From the NCBI RefSeq assembly GCF_025766255.1, contig NW_026516717.1, positions 230,992-294,991 on the forward strand: 64,000 nucleotides of DNA, read 5' to 3'. Positions 1 to 10,633 of this stretch are shown piece by piece (positions within the stretch are counted from its first letter, which is position 1; each line of letters opens with the position of its first letter). The position numbers and the translations under genes were made by a program. The notes below the pieces were generated by a model, which worked only from the letters and a program-made list of their open reading frames with translations, did no database searches and was not told the DNA's origin. This stretch comes from Zychaea mexicana (lineage: Eukaryota; Mucoromycota; Mucoromycetes; Mucorales; Lichtheimiaceae).

Positions 1-903
1 CAGCTTAATAAAAGAACGGTCTTATATATGCAAGTAGTAACATTTAGAGCTGTATGAATATTCCCACAGAACGTATCGTACATAATCTCTGACAGATAAA
101 CAATGGGCTAGTGTTAATAGGATGACTTAAACAGTGTCTATTTGAAGCAAAATTGTTTACCCCGTTACTTGCAAATCCTCACTTTTTGCAAAAAAAAATC
201 GGAAAACCCTCGGTTGCAAAAACCGGGGTACAACTGTAGTTAATGCTGCACATAGTGGGACGATTGGTGTAAATGCCATCGATACCTTGGCTGCCATCAC
301 CACCTTATCAAGTCTTTCGATCAAACGTTTTAACAAGTATGTATATTCATCTTTACCGTCAATATGGGTATGATCACCAAATAGACTTGGTTGTCATGAC
401 GAGGTTCGTCCTCGTCCTCTTCAATGCTTGTTAATCTGTAAAACCGTGGATAATGCTGATCTCGGACGTATAAACTAACAAAATCTTTTTGAATAATTGT
501 TGTTGCCGACCGCTAATTTCTATAAACCAAAAGATAGATGTGTATTAAAATGCAATATCTTCTAAGTACATATCGTTAGAGTACTCAATATCATACTCGA
601 ATGCAAAACCTACCAAAGTACACATGAGCTAGCCTATTTATAGTGATACTATTGAAATACTTTGGAACAATAACTTCTTTAGAGCACTCGTTATAAGACT
701 GTTATTTTGACCGAAAACATCATTTTATTACGAGTGCAACATGTTGCCAAGTGTTAGCTGCAGCCGACTGGAGATAAACTGGTTTTTCTAAGCAGTGGAA
801 TGTCATGCTCTTTCTGTGAATTGCTACAAAATAAATGTCTGTTTAAAATTGAAACAATACATTATACGGTTTTTTTTTCTTTTTTTTTTGGCCCTCAGTC
901 GTC
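1..903. other. AT-rich intergenic start of window
   Basis: No open frame with coding character is visible on either strand. The last 35 bases before the first gene contain T-rich tracts (around 870-890), of the kind often seen in fungal promoters upstream of a start codon. Nothing else is supported. Confidence 0.5.
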
Positions 904-1557
904 ATGATGGGCAATAGTAAAAAGAATCTTGCACCTATACTGGGCACTATGATAAGCACCGCTAACAGGAGAAATGACGATTTGCTCGAGCGTCCACCGC
1001 AGAAACCTGTCTCTCTGCCATGTAGTTGCATCCGGGTTCTCAAGGTAGAGGATAGGCCACCCGACAAAACGACACAAGAGCATTTTTTCAAAAGTATCAC
1101 TGTAGCTTTTGAAGATCATCCCATGTTTCTGTCTGGCAAGGCTGCTATTTCGCCTCTTTCGCAAAAAATTGGAATCCCATTGATTGTCTATCTCGAAGAT
1201 CCGCTTGAGGATGCACTACACAAGCCCGCGTTGCGCAAAAAGTACGCCAACAGAATCATTAGGGATCTGATGATTAAACTCGATAGTGGATCTGTGCATT
1301 GGCAATACAAGATTGGTGTTGGAACGGCCATCGTTGCGCGGTTGGACAATAAACCTCTGTCGGTCGGCTTATTAACAGCAATGCATGCCTATGCATCTAT
1401 GTTGCTGAGCAAACGATACGGACGGGGCGATGCTTCAAAGGTGCAGGACTCCATCTCGCCGGATGACTTTAAGGAGTTTGCCATCAAGTTTGTGGATAAA
1501 GCGAAGAAGAACTTTGCCAAAGACTGGAGTTACGGATTTCTCTTCGATATAATGTAG
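904..1557 (+). CDS. uncharacterised 217-aa protein
   Basis: A single uninterrupted frame starts at ATG ATG just after a T-rich promoter-like tract and ends at TAG. The protein is mixed alpha/beta in composition, without signal peptide or membrane segment. It has a basic N-terminus, a central part beginning near FKSITVAFEDHPMF, and a Lys-rich C-terminus ending WSYGFLFDIM. I do not recognise the family and see no catalytic motif. Length, even amino-acid usage and an intact frame in an AT-rich background argue for a real gene. The second ATG (907) is an equally possible start. Confidence 0.6.
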   Translation: MMGNSKKNLAPILGTMISTANRRNDDLLERPPQKPVSLPCSCIRVLKVEDRPPDKTTQEHFFKSITVAFEDHPMFLSGKAAISPLSQKIGIPLIVYLEDPLEDALHKPALRKKYANRIIRDLMIKLDSGSVHWQYKIGVGTAIVARLDNKPLSVGLLTAMHAYASMLLSKRYGRGDASKVQDSISPDDFKEFAIKFVDKAKKNFAKDWSYGFLFDIM

Positions 1558-2212
1558 TGTGATTCTTGCTCGTAACAAGTAGTAAACCTTGTATGATGAT
1601 TACCTTTAGATATATAACATACGTATGTTATTCTATTATCTACGTGACGGGGAAAATGTTTGTTCTTGATGTCATGAAGTTGCTTGATTTTAGTTGGCTT
1701 CCTTTTCGGAGACCACCTTATACATTTTTTTCCTCGCAGATATTTATGGATTAGAGTTATGCTGCATCTTCACCAGGCGTTAACAGTTCTTGTTACTGCT
1801 CTCTAAAGATATAAGCTGATCAACTAGCCTTAATTTTCATTACCGTACGATATACAATGAGACAAATGTGGAGCCTATTACATTTATAACTGGATAGAGT
1901 GATATAGAGCCGCTGTTTTCTGCGTTAAACGTTATATCGTTGCGTGCTTTGACAGCCTTTAAATATTTTTTTCGTTGCAAACCAGTTTTTTTCCATATGA
2001 TGAAGTAGGCATTGTCAAACCCAAAGGAGCTTTTACAGGTATTATATAAGCTAACCATGTCCACATTAACTTGGTACAGAGAAAGTAAGAGCGCCAACCA
2101 CCAGATGTCAAGGAAGCGATCCTATTGGTCAATTCGAAGACAAAAACTCCGGCGCTTCGAGTCAAGCATACGATCGCTTCGGAATTCTTGCACAGTCTCT
2201 TTTTCAGCCATC
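1558..2212. other. spacer before the ribosomal protein gene
   Basis: Short overlapping open frames occur on both strands but none has a recognisable domain or good coding character. The last 200 bases are probably the promoter and 5' leader of the S18 gene. No conserved element could be identified by eye. Confidence 0.4.
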
Positions 2213-3195
2213 ATGGTATGGATCGTATATAGAGGAAGAGGAGTGATGGGCAGAGAATGTATAAAGAGCTGGATGCACGAACTTGGATGACGGATGAAAA
2301 GGATATACGCGTTTTATGGATAGATGGACTAGAAAAAGAGGGATGGATGGATGGATGGGTGCGAAAAGGACAATGTTGATAAAGAAAGAGGTTTACTCAT
2401 TTGACATTTTCTTAATTTCTACTGTATGTGTACGCATTTTAGTCGCTCGTCGTCCCTGAACGGAATCAGGTTGGTGTCGAATAAAAAGAAAAACAGCTAT
2501 TTAGCAACAACGATTATTACTTTCGAAACTAATGTATCAAACGATTCGAAAATAAAATATCCTTGTGATATATAGTTCCAGCACATCATCCGTTTGCTTA
2601 ACACCAACGTCGACGGTAAGGACAAGATCACCATTGCCTTGACTTCCGTCAAGGGTGTTGGCCGTCGTTTCGCCAACGTTGCCTGCAAGAAGGCCGATAT
2701 CGACCTCAACAAGAGGTAAATATAAAAAAGACACAAAATACACCGAACCCTCGATACAGTTCGAGATGATGTATATGTGTATATGTACTTATATAAAATG
2801 TTTTTTATAGAGCCGGTGAGTTGAGCAACGAAGAATTGGAACGTATCGTCACCATTCTCCAGAACCCCGCCCAGTACAAGATTCCCAACTGGTTCCTCAA
2901 CAGACAGAAGGACGCTGTCGATGGCAAGTACAGCCAGGCTATCTCCAACGGTATCGACACCAAGATGCGTGAAGATTTGGAACGCTTGAAGAAGATCCGT
3001 GCTCACCGTGGTCTCCGTCACTACTGGGGTCTCCGTGTCCGTGGTCAGCACACCAAGACTACCGGTCGCAGAGGTAAAGAAAAAAAACAAGGAGTGAAGG
3101 GAGGAGGATCAAATATTACCGTTTGACTTTGACATTTACTAACTTATTACCTAATACTATTAGGAAGAACCGTCGGTGTCAGCAAGAAGAAATAA
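2213..3195 (+). CDS. RPS18: 40S ribosomal protein S18 (uS13), cytosolic
   Basis: Component of the small-subunit head, contacting the tRNAs and the large subunit. Five exons give 154 residues: 2213-2215 (ATG only), 2443-2469, 2576-2715, 2811-3073 and 3164-3195. The coding path shows [68 protein letters not shown] and TKTTGRRG, all hallmarks of eukaryotic S18. The first exon is chosen because residue 2 onward (SLVVPE) begins directly after an acceptor at 2441-2442, and ATG followed by GTATGG at 2213 supplies the missing Met. Ten residues then precede FQHI, as in the yeast protein. The ATG-only exon is inference; the other four exons are firm. Confidence 0.93.
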
Positions 3196-4999
3196 ACTGG
3201 TAAGTCGAACAAATTGGTTTTTTCCTGTTTTGAAATTGTGGATATGCAAAGTATAGTGTATTGATTGGTTGTTTTTTTCGCTTACAAAGGTTTCTTGCCG
3301 TCTTGTTTCTTTGGACACAATAAAAATATATTACAATCAATTCTGTCAAAGCGGGTGCATGTTTGTTGATGTTTATGGGCTTGTGGCGAGAAATTGATTA
3401 TGAGATGTGTGTTGATTTGTTCTACATCACTTACAAGAGCTAGCACGGCCATCAGGAGGGATGTAACCAAGAGGGACATCAGTGGTATATGGACTCTATG
3501 CGGCTTAAAAGCTAAATAGTAAGTCTGCAAGAGCTCTTGGTAAACATGTCAGCGATTATCAAAGTAGAATATTCGTTGCGATATAGCATCAAGAAGTAGA
3601 TTGTTTGTTTGAAATGCTTAAAGGGCTTGTATCCATGTTCTACTGATAGCAAAATTGAAGTCCGGACTCTACCTTCCAAATATAGAAATACGAAGAAGTA
3701 TATAGTAAAAACCAGTAACTTTTTGTTTTCTGGTTTAATCAGGCGAAAAAAGAAGATGTAATGAACAGACCCAATGATACAATACCGTAGTTTACGACTT
3801 TATCTCCTCTTCGGAAATAGGAATATCTTTAAGCTCTTTTGTTGAAGAGGAATCGCTGTCCTCTCTGCAGGAAAATCTTGGGGAACGCTTAGTTTATCCC
3901 ACGAACAATTATGTATCTTCTCTTCATCGCGTCACTTGTTTTAAAGTTTCAATATTAAGTATTTTGAAATTTGTCTGCTATATAATTACGCTGTATGAGA
4001 AGCGCTATACGCCAGCAAATGGTTTGTCGCTCTTAAATACATACAAATATGAATATGATATGAAGAAGTATGTAGTGTGTTTTAGAAAGCATGAAGAAGA
4101 GAGACAAAAGAAAAGAAGATCTGATGGATGACGACTTTTTCAACCTCACCCCTCCCTTTCTCCTTTGTCGCTTTAGATGCTCATTCAAACACATTGAATT
4201 CTCTCATTCTGACAACACAGCTGCGTTTTATCTTCTTTGTTTGTTCTATGCGGCGGCATTAAAGCGTTATCATGTCGAGAATTTCCCGCAGTTGACTACT
4301 TTTCGAGTTGTCATCATCCATTATCTATAAAAGTTTAATGCACTGGCGCAAGTATGTCCCATTATTGCTGTAAAGAGATACTAGCGTACGTGGTCGTTTG
4401 AAATTCTTTTTGTTTGGTTGCACGTTAGATACGAATCATTGGTAAAAGTTATGTCTCGGCGAAGCGAAGATTCATTAATAGTGCTCGCTAATAGAAGTAG
4501 TCTGCGTTGTCTTTTTATAGGGCTGTATGAGGCTTAAGTAAATCTTCTCGGATATAACGCCCACGCAATAATTATCCGAAGCAATTAAAAGTGATGATCA
4601 AGAATGTATGATATTATTGCTGCGCATCAACATTCACATGGATTTTGAAGTTGTGTCATTTTGTCAGTAAACCGTCTTCCCATGCCAAGAGACATCGAAG
4701 GGGCTTCAGTGCAATATATGTCCAATACCGGACTTGAGTTACATGTAAACGACCTTGCGAGCTCTTATTATGTTCTTCCAGAGATGCACAAGTACCTAAA
4801 CTCTTTCATCAATTTTACTGCTAGCCTAACAGCCATCGGTTTTAGCCAGAATGTACTCATTAAGGCTAATCTGGCGCGAAATTATGCTTGTACATGCAAG
4901 AGACGTGTGCTATCATTTATGCATGTAAATTTATGGCTTGATCTACAACAAATATGATGGAATTGCATACTTTATTATTATGATGGTGATGATTACTAT
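3196..4999. other. intergenic, 3' region of S18 and of the DHODH gene
   Basis: AT-rich sequence without convincing coding frames. Open frames around 4091-4330 and 4661-4957 have biased composition or no ATG and match nothing I know. The polyadenylation region of S18 is probably near the AATAAAA motif at about 3319. Confidence 0.4.
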
Positions 5000-5938
5000 T
5001 TACAACGTCTTGACCTTGCCACGGAAATCCTCCAAGGACTTATAGCCCTTGGCCTCCATGATTTCAGTAAGCTCCTTCTTGACACGAGCAAAGAAAGAGG
5101 GACCCTCTTCCTGGAGTTGGGTACCGATCTGGACAGCACTTGCACCAGCGAGAACATGCAAGAAAGCTTCCTTGCCGGAGGTGACACCGCCAACACCAAT
5201 GACCTTCTTGCCACCCTTGAGACGACGATGGAAAGCATTGACGTTTGCAAGAGCAGTGTTGAGGATCATTGCGCCACCCAGACCGCCAAAGCCATCCTTG
5301 GGCTTAATGATAGCTGTCTCAGTCTCAAAATCAATGGCCAAACCATTACCGACCGAGTTGACGCAAGTGACAAAGGCCAGGTTGTCGACCTTATTGACGA
5401 TAGCGGCGACGGCATCAAAGTGGGCAATGTCAAAGTAAGGAGGCAACTTGATGCCAAAAGGTTTCTTGATGATGGGAGCAAGGGTCTGCAGAGCATTTTC
5501 CATGGCTTCCATGTCATAACCCAGCTGAGGCTTTCCAGGCACGTTGGGGCAGGAAAAGTTGACTTCCAAGACACAGGGCAGGTCAGCAGCAGCAAACTTC
5601 TCGACCATCTTGACGTTGTCTTGCAAGCTCAGGCCGGAAAGAGACACAAACAAGGGCTTGGGGTTGGTATAATCGTATTTTTTGGCATATTCAAGGTAGT
5701 ATTCGTAGCCCTCGTTGGGCAAGCCCATCGAGTTGATACTGCCAGAAGGCAAAGGGCAGTAGCGAGGGCTTGGGTTGCCTTCACGGACTTCAAAGGTGGA
5801 CGATTTCGTAATGAGCGAGCCGGATTCACTGTCCAGTAATTCCTTCAAATCAGATTCGTATTGGCATTTGACACCCGATGCATTGAAAAAGAGGTTGGGG
5901 AGCTGGACGCCAGCAATGGAGGTAGACAGATCAACCAT
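5000..5938 (-). CDS. URA1: dihydroorotate dehydrogenase, class 1A (fumarate-type), cytosolic
   Basis: Oxidises dihydroorotate to orotate in de novo pyrimidine synthesis. Class 1A enzymes are soluble FMN proteins that pass electrons to fumarate rather than to the respiratory quinone. The 312-aa frame has no intron, no mitochondrial presequence and no membrane helix. Diagnostic motifs are NFSCPNVPGKPQ with catalytic Cys130 (class 1A/1B use Cys, class 2 Ser), GIKLPP with Lys164, CVNSVGNGL near residue 194, and the FMN-phosphate region VIGVGGVTSGKEA with IGTQL. The motif positions coincide with those of the lactococcal class 1A enzyme. Start: the first ATG (5938), followed by MVDLSTSIAGVQLPN, matches the family N-terminus. 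The intron-free gene contrasts with its intron-rich neighbours. Confidence 0.96.
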   Translation of the reverse strand: MVDLSTSIAGVQLPNLFFNASGVKCQYESDLKELLDSESGSLITKSSTFEVREGNPSPRYCPLPSGSINSMGLPNEGYEYYLEYAKKYDYTNPKPLFVSLSGLSLQDNVKMVEKFAAADLPCVLEVNFSCPNVPGKPQLGYDMEAMENALQTLAPIIKKPFGIKLPPYFDIAHFDAVAAIVNKVDNLAFVTCVNSVGNGLAIDFETETAIIKPKDGFGGLGGAMILNTALANVNAFHRRLKGGKKVIGVGGVTSGKEAFLHVLAGASAVQIGTQLQEEGPSFFARVKKELTEIMEAKGYKSLEDFRGKVKTL

Positions 5939-5967
5939 TTTATGTGTGGTATAAAGGTAAGAAATTA

Positions 5968-6013
5968 TTTTTTTTTTTTTGCGAAACCACGAACTAGGTT
6001 TTTTTTTTTTTTT
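5968..6013 (-). promoter_or_regulatory. paired poly(A/T) tracts upstream of the DHODH gene
   Basis: Two long T runs on the plus strand (5968-5980 and 5999-6013) lie 30-75 nt upstream of the DHODH start codon. Poly(dA:dT) tracts of this size are known nucleosome-excluding promoter elements in fungi. The promoter role here is inferred from position only. Confidence 0.4.
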
Positions 6014-6703
6014 GACAAGTCCCCGACGACCGGCCGGAGCCTCGGTCCCCCACCATCAGATCGTCGATATCAATCACTAAACAATAAACATTGGTACGAC
6101 AGATACAGGTAAGGATGCAAATCTATCTTTTACTCATATAGTCTTCTCGACTACATATAAGAAGTCGATCATCTCCCTTTTGTCAACGAGTTTGCCAATT
6201 ATAAAAATATGACAGGTTTTCTCCTAATGTTGGTTAAACCTTTTACCGAAAGCGGGGAAATTCAATCCAAATCTGTCAAAAAAGTTGAAAGGAGAAAGCA
6301 GATCCAGTCTCAGCAAATTTAAGGAAAAATAGACTTTAGATACAGGCAGGCTGATCAAAGCCTACGCAACTATATGTATTATGTATATGTATTTTTGTAA
6401 TCTTCATCCGCCTTTACTATGCAGGGCAGCAGAAAGGGGGTAGGAAACAAAACTTGAACCCGCCTCTCCTTTTTTCGAAAAATAGTAGTTAGGACTATGC
6501 TGGGAGGGTAATTTGTTATTAAAATAGAGAGAGACAGAGAGAGGAAGATATTTAAAAGAATATGTAGACTAATAGTAATAATAATAATGTAATACTAATT
6601 ATAGTAAAGAAATACGAGTTATCGTACGAATATAATAAGTTATTAAAGGAAAAATCAAATAGTAAGTAGAAGAAGGTAAAACTCTCTTGGTTACAGAAGA
6701 ATT
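6014..6703. other. spacer between DHODH promoter and the 7TM gene 3' end
   Basis: No coding frame is visible. The distal half (about 6530-6690) is very AT-rich with TAATAA repeats and is probably 3' untranslated sequence of the minus-strand gene that ends at 6704. Confidence 0.4.
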
Positions 6704-9076
6704 TTAGCGATTGCCTCCTCGAGGAGATTGTTGAAGCCACATTGAATCGTTGGAGTTCTGACGTCGAATATTATTACTATTGCCCTTGCTATCATCGCTC
6801 GTCGCGGTAATCTGGGAAGCATTCCAATCAGCTTGATCGTCGGAAAGATTTACCGATACATGGGGTGCTGCTGTTGTTGGTGATGGAGGAAACTGGGTTA
6901 CTGCTTGTTGCTGTGCAGTTGGTGGATCGACCTCCTTTGCAGCCATGTCCTTGCGACGTGTAGAGAACCGATGGGATACCAGGGTTGTCGTCGACGGAGT
7001 AGATGAAGGGCTTAGTGGGTGCTGTTGTTCGCCGCCGATACCGCCTGCGTTATCAGAAGTGGGTGGGGGCGGCAATGGTCCGCGCTGATACCCGCTGTTA
7101 TGGTTGGTGTTAGTAATATTATTATTGCCGTTGTAATGAGTTGGAACGGTAATCACGGATTCAGTATAGTGCAAATAATCGCTCGATGCTTGAGAAGGCT
7201 GGACCATCAAGGCCGTCGGCGTGGGCGCTCCAGGGAATCCGTCAAGTGGTTTGGCAGAGGACAAAAAGTCGTGTGCAGGCTGTTGCATGCTTGAGCCACC
7301 ACCGTTTGCAAGTGGCTTGGGATGGAAAATGAGTATCACAATAAACCACACGATCATGGACGTAACATTAACTAGCAGAAAATAAAAACAAGTTGTGTTC
7401 GTATCTTAGTGATGTTGTCTTTTTCCAAGATATCAAGGAGGGTTGTAGAGTGCAGAGAGGAGAAGAAGGAAAAGGAAGTATAGTGGTGCTACTTACTGTT
7501 ACAGATCATGAAATCAGCAGTGAATTTATGCGCATTCAAATATTTGCGACCTGTCAAACCATCAGCACTAAGGATGATGAAGGACAAGGCGCAATCTATA
7601 AGGATGATGGCAAGCATCAAGTTAAGTTCCTGTATGTATACGCGTTGAGGGGTCGGGTCAGATTATTTATATCACAGACGATACACTGGCTTTCTCTTCC
7701 TCTCCCTCTCTCCTTCTCTTGAAACAGCACAAAAGCAGCTTTTGGTAGGTTAATGTATTCATTTTAAGGAGGTGAACTTTGTTTACCTGGAAATAACGAA
7801 TCTTGTGCGTAATCGATCGCGCATTGTTAGATTCACGCGAGTTGTTCAACACCTTTTGGAAACGGAAATGGGAGATAAAGCCGAGAATGGCAATGATAAA
7901 TAGCTCTGGAGAGAGAAAAATTAAAGTGTTAATTTCAGTCTGCTTTTCACTATTCTTCTGTAATAGGTTGAGGCTTTCAAAGGAGAAGAGAACGGGAAGA
8001 GAACTTACCGATACCATAAATGAGTTCGGGCATGATTTCCTTATATGTGGGATCATATACATCTCGGGAAAAGTTATACTGAATCACAGGGAACATGATG
8101 ATACTGATGCACGACCTAAAAAAATAGTTTTCATTCATATTTTCGACAATGGATATTGTATTTAGCTTTCTTTTCGTGTTTCTTTGTTTGCTTGCTTGCT
8201 GCAGCTGCATGATAATGATGATGCGGACTTGTACGTACCAGACAATGTAGAACAAAAACTCGCGACTACTCATGAAGCTTGCTTTTGCGACGGAGTTGGC
8301 GAGGTAGTTCCAGAAGCACTGCAGGAGTAAGAGAGTGCCACTAAACATCGGATAGAAATATTAGCCGCCGCCTTCGCCGTCGTCGTTGCTTATACTATAC
8401 TTACGTTTGCAATGAAAACCCGACACACAAACTGTAGTCTATTTGTAAAGATAAGCGAATAAATGTGTTAAACAACAACATTTTTTAAACATGGGACGAG
8501 GATCATTTCTTTTTGTTTTACCTGTAGGAATCACAAGGCCTTGGTCAGCCTTAGTCCACATCGATTCAGGTTTGACAAAGACGTGGCCAAAGATGTTGGC
8601 AAAGCCTTCTTCGTATTTTATTTTGCATGACGTTACATCTGGAAATACCAGATCTTCGTTAGCCATCATCTATATCATTTTGCCTCCTCAGATCAAAACA
8701 GATATAGATGTATTACCATACATAAGCTGAAACGGTATCATGAATAATATTAACAGTGTTACGATACTCTTCAGCTCGCCTTGGCGAAAGCGGTTTGGAT
8801 GCAAGCATTGGAAACGATCTAGCGTCCAGATACGATACATGAACCAAAAGTAGAGGTATGACAAGGACACCGCTCGTTCTATTATATTATTATTATCAGA
8901 TAAGTTATATTTCTTTCAGTAAAGAAAGAATCCGGATCTAATGCAATTTTGCTGTTGATAATGTTGCTGTCATGGTTTGTCGTCGGTTTTCGTGACTTTT
9001 GACGTTGCTGTTACATGCACGCAATATTGAGAAAAACAAACTTACGCAAGAAACTGTAGTCGCTCAAGTGCGTCAT
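6704..9076 (-). CDS. seven-helix membrane protein, candidate receptor
   Basis: Nine exons on the minus strand give 495 residues: 9076-9046, 8878-8717, 8653-8522, 8438-8405, 8340-8239, 8115-8009, 7905-7787, 7629-7497 and 7371-6704. All junctions are GT...AG and in phase. Seven hydrophobic segments can be seen, starting around SLSYLYFWFMYRIW, SIVTLLILFMIPFQL, DYSLCVGFSLQTGTLL, EFLFYIVWSCISIIMF, YGIELFIIAILGFISH, LMLAIILIDCALSFIIL and SMIVWFIVILIF. A low-complexity cytosolic-type tail of about 200 residues rich in Pro, Ser, Asn and Gln follows. No RGS domain is present. The topology fits fungal GPCR-like proteins, but I cannot assign a named family. A different multi-pass class remains possible. 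Confidence 0.75.
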
Positions 9077-10633
9077 GATTAGTGAGAATTCAGTAGAAGT
9101 ATTAGAAAGATAAAGTGGACAAAAGAAAGAAAAGAGAAAAAAAAGTGGTCGAACGCTTTCCAAAGTAGAGATATATATGTTCTTTGCCGAAAGAGAGGGG
9201 CGGTATATATCCGCGGAGAACGGAGACGAGGAGGTGGGTTTTATCAAAGCGAGGAAACGCTGCTATCGAGATGATAATAGACACAAGAGATTCATAGAGC
9301 TCTCATCTTGTCTTCACCTCCGTGGAGGAGCAAAAGAAGAAAGGGACCTGGGTCACTTGCTTCTGCTGCGGTTGGTGCTTCTGCTTCTACTATCACTACT
9401 ACTATTACTACTACTAATAGCTCGGAGGCTCAGGGAAGATAGGGTAACGGAACGATAGTACCTGATATAATGAGAAGCCTTTTTATTATCATAGTAGGGA
9501 GCAAACTAAAGCGAGCGCTTAGATCTGTTATGTGTGTGCGTGTGTGCGTGTGTGCGTGTGCTTTGATGCATGCTATATAGACAATGTAGATGATGAATGA
9601 GATTTGCTTATTGCCCGTGTAATGATAAGTATGTGTGTATCTTTTGCGTAGAAAGGGGGTTAACGTTTAATCTGTCTTTTTCCTTTTTCTTCCTATCATT
9701 GATCACATAGTGAATGTCCCCTTTCCTCTCTGTCCTGTTCTTCTTCCTCCTCCACCTCCCATCTCCCCTCTTTCTCTCTTTCTCTCTTTCTTCCTAGTTG
9801 TTAGTATATCTACTGAATCGGGGGCCTGCGTTTTTGGAGATACCTCGTGTCGATCCACTTGTCATTGTGCTTATTTCAAACCAGGGTTGTCCGAAGGTTA
9901 AGAGATACTAACAATTTATGCTTGACGCTGGGGGCAGTAATGGTGCATGCTACTGCTACCCAGCCTCATCGTGGATAATTATATTGGCAACAAGCAACGA
10001 GTGAGAGAGAACAACAGGTGCGTCTACCCCTTCCTTCCATCAGAGTATACGGCCCTATTACTGAACTATTATCCGCGCTCATTCGTTCCATGGAAACAAC
10101 ATCAATAAGGTGCCGTGCAACGCTACGGGATATACGCACACACAGCGACACGGGTTATTGTTTAGTAAAGTGAAGTTTGCTATTGTTAGCTTGAAAAAAT
10201 CAATTTTAGGAATTAAATGGCACGTCAAGAAAAGATATAAAAGATGGCGCGCGCGTAATAAGAAGATCATGCAAAGTACATCAAAGAACTACAGTACTGA
10301 CATGCGCGCACGGTTGGATCGACACATTAAAGATAACATAGCACATGAGACACGCACACGCACACACACGCACGCACACGCACACATACAAAAATACTTG
10401 ATGCGTTCCTGGCCTTACTAAGACGAGGCACAAAGGATCGAGGGGTGGGAGGGGAGGGGAAGTGTTGGCTTGGTTACATACACACACTCTCTCATTTTAC
10501 CGTCCGCCGCTTATGCTTTAATAATCAAAAATGTCTGTGTGAAAAGAACACTTATATAAGGTCGTGCTAGTGCGATCTATAACTTTTTCCCCCTCTTGTC
10601 ATTTTCTTTCTTCACGTAAAAAGACATAGGACA
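9077..10633. other. intergenic with GT-rich and CT-rich tracts
   Basis: No coding frame is convincing. The stretch holds a TGTGTGCG minisatellite (about 9532-9560), a CT-rich tract (about 9715-9795) and a CACACG tract (about 10350-10386). The last 100 bases, with a CT-rich leader, are probably the promoter of the phosphotransferase gene. Confidence 0.5.

Noticed and set aside
4091..4330. 79-codon ATG frame
   Set aside because: Basic then hydrophobic composition without pattern, no family recognised, short.
4661..4957. 98-codon open frame (SVNRLPMPRDIEG...)
   Set aside because: No ATG at its start (TTG), no domain, and it lies in AT-rich spacer. A chance frame is more likely.
5117..5839. Plus-strand 240-codon frame opposite the DHODH gene
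   Set aside because: Antisense shadow of a strongly identified enzyme gene.
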